Assembly (NCBI GenBank): GCA_946626265.1
Contig: CAMOUE010000100.1
Location: 1-8,188 of the forward strand
Reading direction: 5' to 3'
DNA from: an uncultured Eggerthellaceae bacterium
Lineage (GTDB): Bacteria; Actinomycetota; Coriobacteriia; Coriobacteriales; Eggerthellaceae
DNA length: 8,188 nucleotides
Part shown: positions 5,386-8,188 of the stretch, one piece after another
How the letters are laid out: every line of letters begins with the position of its first letter
How positions within the stretch are numbered: position 1 is the stretch's first letter
Translations under genes and position numbers: made by a program
The notes under the pieces: model-generated
What the model was told of the DNA's origin: nothing
The model's input: only the letters and a program-made list of their open reading frames with translations
Databases searched by the model: none

Positions 5386-6603
5386 ATGGCGAATCGCGAT
5401 ATAACCATCCCCTCAGGCCCGGACCGTACAGGCGAAATCGACTTGCAGCCGATTGATTTCGGCGATTTGCCTGCTGCCCGAAACGCGCAGGCGGGCGAGG
5501 GCGGGCAGGCGGAAGCGCCTGCTTCGGCAACGCAAGCGGACAAGGCCGACAGAGCCGGCAAGGCCGAGGCGTTCACCGCCCGTGCGGGCGGCCGTCCTGC
5601 CAGGAAGGCCGAGGCGCCGGCGGGCGAGGGCGCTGACGCCGATGTCGAAGCCGATGCCGACTCCGAAGGGTCAGCGGGGCCGCAAGCGCTCGACGACGTG
5701 CAGATGAGCTTTGCCGCGTTGAAGGACTCAATCGGGCAGAGCCGCGAGCTGAAGGCGCGCGAGCGCGAGCGCGACGCGCTGCTCGAGCAGCTCCACGCCG
5801 ACCGCGAGGAACTCGCCGACCGCGAGAACATCCTGGCGAACTACGAGTCGCTCGTATACGAGCAGGACCAGATCATCTCCGAGAACAGCCAGCGCCGCGA
5901 CTCGCTCAAGGCGCAGCTCAACGAGGCAACCGCCCGTCTCGACGAGACGAACGACGCGCTCGACCGCATGCGCGAGTACCATTCCACCCAGATCCAGCCG
6001 CTCGAATCCACGCTCGGCCGCGCGAAGGCGGCCGCCGATCAGGCCAAGAACGACGAGCGCAGCCGCAAGACCGAGCTCAGCGCCGCCGAAACCGAGCTGC
6101 GCCGTGCGGAAGACGAGAACGCCTCGACCATGGCAGCTGCAAAGCACCAGGTCGTCGAAGACGCCTACAACGAAGCCCGGGCGCGCAGCGAAGCCGCCAA
6201 GGAGGCGCTCGCCCAGGCGCAGGAGGCCTACGACGAGCTCAGCGACCAATTCGACGCCCAAGAGGCGCCGCTCGAGCGCTCCATAGAGGACCTCGAGGCG
6301 CAAATCGTCGAGTTCAAGGACGAGATCGCCCAGCTCGGCGAGGTCATCTCGACCGCCCGCAAGCGCCGCCAGTTCTGCGATTCGGTCTACCAGTATCCCG
6401 ACGAGACGGCATCCTTGCGACGCGACGTCGAGGCCGACGAGGCGACCGCGCACCGCATGCAGCAGGAGAACGACATGCTGCGCGACCAGCTCGAGCAGAG
6501 CAAGGCGCAGTCGAAGAAGGCGAAGATAGCCATCGCGATCGTCATCGTGCTCGTCGTCGTCATCGTCGCCGCGTTCGTCGTCACGGGCCTGCGCGCCGGC
6601 TAA
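5386..6603 (+). CDS. Tail-anchored coiled-coil membrane protein of unknown function
   Basis: I do not recognise this 405-residue protein. Residues 1-30 form a short, possibly conserved N-terminus (IDLQPIDFGDLPA). Residues 31-100 are Ala/Gly/Glu-rich low complexity with an acidic end (DADVEADADSEG). Residues 101-325 are an almost unbroken charged coiled coil rich in Ala, Glu, Gln and Arg. A break at 326-342 contains the only Cys (331), Tyr 335 and 337, and a Pro-Asp turn. A second short coil spans 343-377, followed by Lys-rich SKKAK and one very hydrophobic helix (381-402) with only three residues after it. There is no signal peptide. This predicts a cytoplasmic coiled coil fixed to the membrane by its C-terminus. 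The ATG was chosen because GAAAGG lies 9 bases upstream and the leader fits the promoter. The RNA methyltransferase gene begins 30 bases downstream, so the two are probably co-transcribed. A structural, scaffold or envelope role is possible but not shown. Confidence 0.85.
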   Translation: MANRDITIPSGPDRTGEIDLQPIDFGDLPAARNAQAGEGGQAEAPASATQADKADRAGKAEAFTARAGGRPARKAEAPAGEGADADVEADADSEGSAGPQALDDVQMSFAALKDSIGQSRELKARERERDALLEQLHADREELADRENILANYESLVYEQDQIISENSQRRDSLKAQLNEATARLDETNDALDRMREYHSTQIQPLESTLGRAKAAADQAKNDERSRKTELSAAETELRRAEDENASTMAAAKHQVVEDAYNEARARSEAAKEALAQAQEAYDELSDQFDAQEAPLERSIEDLEAQIVEFKDEIAQLGEVISTARKRRQFCDSVYQYPDETASLRRDVEADEATAHRMQQENDMLRDQLEQSKAQSKKAKIAIAIVIVLVVVIVAAFVVTGLRAG

Positions 6604-6633
6604 CGGCGTGCTGCGAAAGCGCGCGAACCGTTG

Positions 6634-7467
6634 ATGGTCGAGCTCACAGATCTGTCCGACCGCCTGCTGCGGCCGTTTTCCGGCATGACCGACGGCCAGC
6701 TGCGCCGCGGGGAGGGTTTTAGGCGCGATAATCCGCAAGGCCTGTTCATCGGAGAGTCGGGGCGCGTGATCGAGCGCGCCCTCGATGCGGGCGTGCGTCC
6801 CTTGTCGGTGCTCGTCGACGAGCGCTGGCTCGCGCACGACCGCGCGATCGTCGAGCGCATCGAGAGCGAATGGCCCGATGCCGTCGTGTTCCGCGCCACG
6901 CCGGAGCAGTTCCGCGAGATCACCGGCTACGAGGTGGTGCGCGGCGCGCTCGCGTGCTTCGAGCGTCCGGAACCGCGCGGCGTGGCCGACGTGCTCGACG
7001 GGGCGCGTCGCATCGCCATTCTCGAGGACGTCACGAACTACGCCAACATGGGCGCCATCTTCCGTTCGGCGGCGGCGCTCGGGATGGACGCCGTGCTCAT
7101 CTCGCCTTCGTGCCACGACCCGTACTACCGCCGCTGCGCCCGCGTGAGCATGGGCGCCGTGTTCCAGGTGCCGTGGGCGCGCATCGGGGGAGACCGCGAG
7201 TGGGCGCCGGCGCTCGTGCCCGAGCTGCGGGCGTCCGGGTTCGCGACGGTGGCCATGGCCTTGCGCGAAGACTCGATCGGCCTGCGCGACCCGCGCCTCG
7301 CCGCCGCCGGCAAGCTCGCCGTCGTATTGGGCACCGAAGGCGACGGCCTGCTCGATTCCACGATCACAGCGTGCGATTACACGGTTCTGATTCCCATGGC
7401 TCACGAGGTCGATTCGCTGAACGTCTCCGTGGCCGCCGGCATCGCGTTCTGGGAGCTGACGCGCTGA
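6634..7467 (+). CDS. SpoU/TrmH-family RNA 2'-O-ribose methyltransferase
   Basis: This 277-residue cytoplasmic enzyme is expected to transfer a methyl group from S-adenosylmethionine to a ribose 2'-OH in rRNA or tRNA. The N-terminal part (about 1-110) resembles a SpoU substrate-binding domain. The C-terminal SPOUT knot has all three motifs: motif 1 NYANMGAIFRSAAALG (135-150, with N138 and catalytic R144), motif 2 VVLGTEGDGL (230-239) and motif 3 IPMAHEVDSLNVSVAAG (253-269). The E258 in motif 3 is where many relatives have Gly. The start is uncertain: TTG at 6631 adjoins the ATG at 6634, and only a weak GAAAG precedes them, at 14 bases from the ATG. With a 30-base gap to the coiled-coil gene, translation may rely on coupling. 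The exact RNA target cannot be told from sequence alone. Confidence 0.92.
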   Translation: MVELTDLSDRLLRPFSGMTDGQLRRGEGFRRDNPQGLFIGESGRVIERALDAGVRPLSVLVDERWLAHDRAIVERIESEWPDAVVFRATPEQFREITGYEVVRGALACFERPEPRGVADVLDGARRIAILEDVTNYANMGAIFRSAAALGMDAVLISPSCHDPYYRRCARVSMGAVFQVPWARIGGDREWAPALVPELRASGFATVAMALREDSIGLRDPRLAAAGKLAVVLGTEGDGLLDSTITACDYTVLIPMAHEVDSLNVSVAAGIAFWELTR

Positions 7468-7475
7468 GGAGAGCG

Positions 7476-7512
7476 GCGCAGTCTAAAGCTGCGCGCCTTC
7501 GGCATTGTTGCC
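7476..7512. terminator. Hairpins between convergent genes, weak terminator candidates
   Basis: The 89-base gap between the methyltransferase and the convergent DUF2284 gene has GCGCAG (7476-7481) pairing with CTGCGC (7489-7494) over a 7-base loop. A smaller hairpin, GGCA-TTGT-TGCC, lies at 7501-7512. Neither is followed by a proper T-run on either strand, so intrinsic termination is possible but not well supported. Confidence 0.3.
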
Positions 7513-7556
7513 TTGAGTTGCGCCGCCCTCAGCTATGCGCCCAAAGCCGCGACGCC

Positions 7557-8093
7557 TTAGAACAGGATGCAGCCGGTGAAGCTGATGGTGTTCTCGCCAT
7601 GGTTGTACGCGATGCCCGCTTTCGTGCAGATCTCGTTTACCACCAGGCCCGAAGCTTCCATGGACACGACCATCTTGTCCGGGAAGCGGCACGGGGCATC
7701 CGGGTAGCTGCACTCTTTGCACAGCATGCACGCTCCGGCGCCGAGGGGCATGAACGCGAAATCCTGCTCCTGAAGCTGCTTGACGAGGTCGCGGAACCGG
7801 TCGTCTTGCGTGGTGGCGGTCTCCATGACGGTCTCGAAATCGTACGGGTCTTCCATCTGGCCGACGGATTGGACGACGACGCACTGGTCGAACGCGCGCA
7901 TACGCTGCTCGTATTCCTCGATCTCGCCGCACGCCGGCGGGCACGACCACGATTTGTCGTAGTGCTGGCAAAGGTTCGCCGCGCACATGTCGCGCACTTC
8001 CGGCTGCGTGCGGAACCCTTCGGTTGTGCATTTGCCCACGAAGTCGAAACCTACTTGCTCGACGAGCTGGTCAACTACTGTTTTCGTATCCAT
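7557..8093 (-). CDS. DUF2284 family cysteine-rich, probable metal-binding protein
   Basis: This 178-residue cytoplasmic protein matches the DUF2284 family (predicted metal-binding, function unknown). It has eleven or more cysteines in clusters. An N-terminal set, C37-x4-C42-x8-C51-PPA-C55, contains the family-typical SWSCPPACG. A second set, CMLCKECxxxxxxC (C122, C125, C128, C135), has ferredoxin-like CxxCxxC spacing and probably binds an iron-sulfur cluster or zinc. C71, C156 and C175 are extra, and the C-terminus GENTISFTGCILF is typical of the family. The ATG at 8093 was chosen because AGGGAG (8101-8106) lies 7 bases upstream and a TATACT -10 box precedes it. An upstream in-frame start would lie before that promoter. 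DUF2284 proteins are common in anaerobes, sometimes near corrinoid or redox genes, but no such neighbour is seen here. Confidence 0.92.
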   Translation of the reverse strand: MDTKTVVDQLVEQVGFDFVGKCTTEGFRTQPEVRDMCAANLCQHYDKSWSCPPACGEIEEYEQRMRAFDQCVVVQSVGQMEDPYDFETVMETATTQDDRFRDLVKQLQEQDFAFMPLGAGACMLCKECSYPDAPCRFPDKMVVSMEASGLVVNEICTKAGIAYNHGENTISFTGCILF

Positions 8094-8124
8094 TACTAAA
8101 CTCCCTAACAATTTGGTGGGATGA

Positions 8125-8130
8125 AGTATA
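8125..8130 (-). promoter_or_regulatory. -10 box of the DUF2284 gene
   Basis: TATACT on the minus strand (five of six bases) would start transcription near 8118, about 25 bases before the start codon. The place for a -35 hexamer, 17 bp upstream, falls inside the 11-bp repeat array, where only CTTCCC is found, a poor match. Confidence 0.5.
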
Positions 8131-8136
8131 GCACGC

Positions 8137-8188
8137 GGGGAGCGCACGGGAAGCATGCGGGAAGCGCGCGGGAAGCATGCGGGAAGCG
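8137..8188. repeat. 11-bp tandem repeat running off the right edge
   Basis: Consecutive 11-bp units start at 8137, 8148, 8159, 8170 and 8181 (last one cut by the window end). The unit is GGGAAGCATGC, alternating with GGGAAGCGCGC, so a 22-bp higher-order period is also visible. The first unit is diverged (GGGGAGCGCAC). It begins 6 bases upstream of the -10 box of the DUF2284 gene and its full length is not seen. Confidence 0.85.

Noticed and set aside
5728..7404. A 558-codon open frame on the minus strand opposite two genes
   Set aside because: It is antisense to the coiled-coil and methyltransferase genes, both of which have strong support. Its translation is Arg/His/Ala-biased in the way typical of third-position GC effects.

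Overview
The window looks like chromosomal DNA from a high-GC Gram-positive bacterium, most likely an actinomycetote of the class Coriobacteriia (Eggerthellaceae-like). This is an inference from base composition, strong Shine-Dalgarno sites and gene content (PepV-type dipeptidase, LytTR regulator, DUF2284 protein). No marker gene in the window proves it.

Layout from left to right: positions 1-173 hold no convincing gene. A complete tRNA-Leu(CAA) lies on the minus strand (214-297), with its -10 box on the right and a hairpin terminator on the left. An AT-rich promoter island and then a GC-rich 25-bp tandem repeat lead into an M20 (PepV-type) dipeptidase on the plus strand (560-2038). This dipeptidase carries an in-frame Ala/Pro four-residue repeat. 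A LytTR-type response regulator (2180-2893) follows with no kinase in view. A strong, nearly symmetrical hairpin terminator (2979-3004) and a 35-bp hairpin-forming tandem repeat separate it from the convergent minus-strand upp (3139-3768).

upp is divergent from uraA (3879-5246). The pair is a uracil salvage module: UraA imports uracil and Upp converts it to UMP. Their 110-bp spacer contains a self-complementary -10 box that could serve both directions. Next is a two-gene plus-strand unit. It encodes a 405-residue tail-anchored coiled-coil protein of unknown function (5386-6603), driven by an extended -10 promoter, and a SpoU/TrmH-type RNA 2'-O-methyltransferase (6634-7467). The last gene is a minus-strand cysteine-rich DUF2284 protein (7557-8093). 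Its promoter abuts an 11-bp tandem repeat that runs off the right edge.

Overall these are mostly housekeeping genes. The most unusual aspects are the four unrelated short tandem arrays (25, 12, 35 and 11 bp) in 8 kb, the tail-anchored coiled-coil protein, and the symmetric promoter of the uracil module. I saw no mobile element, CRISPR array or defence cassette.
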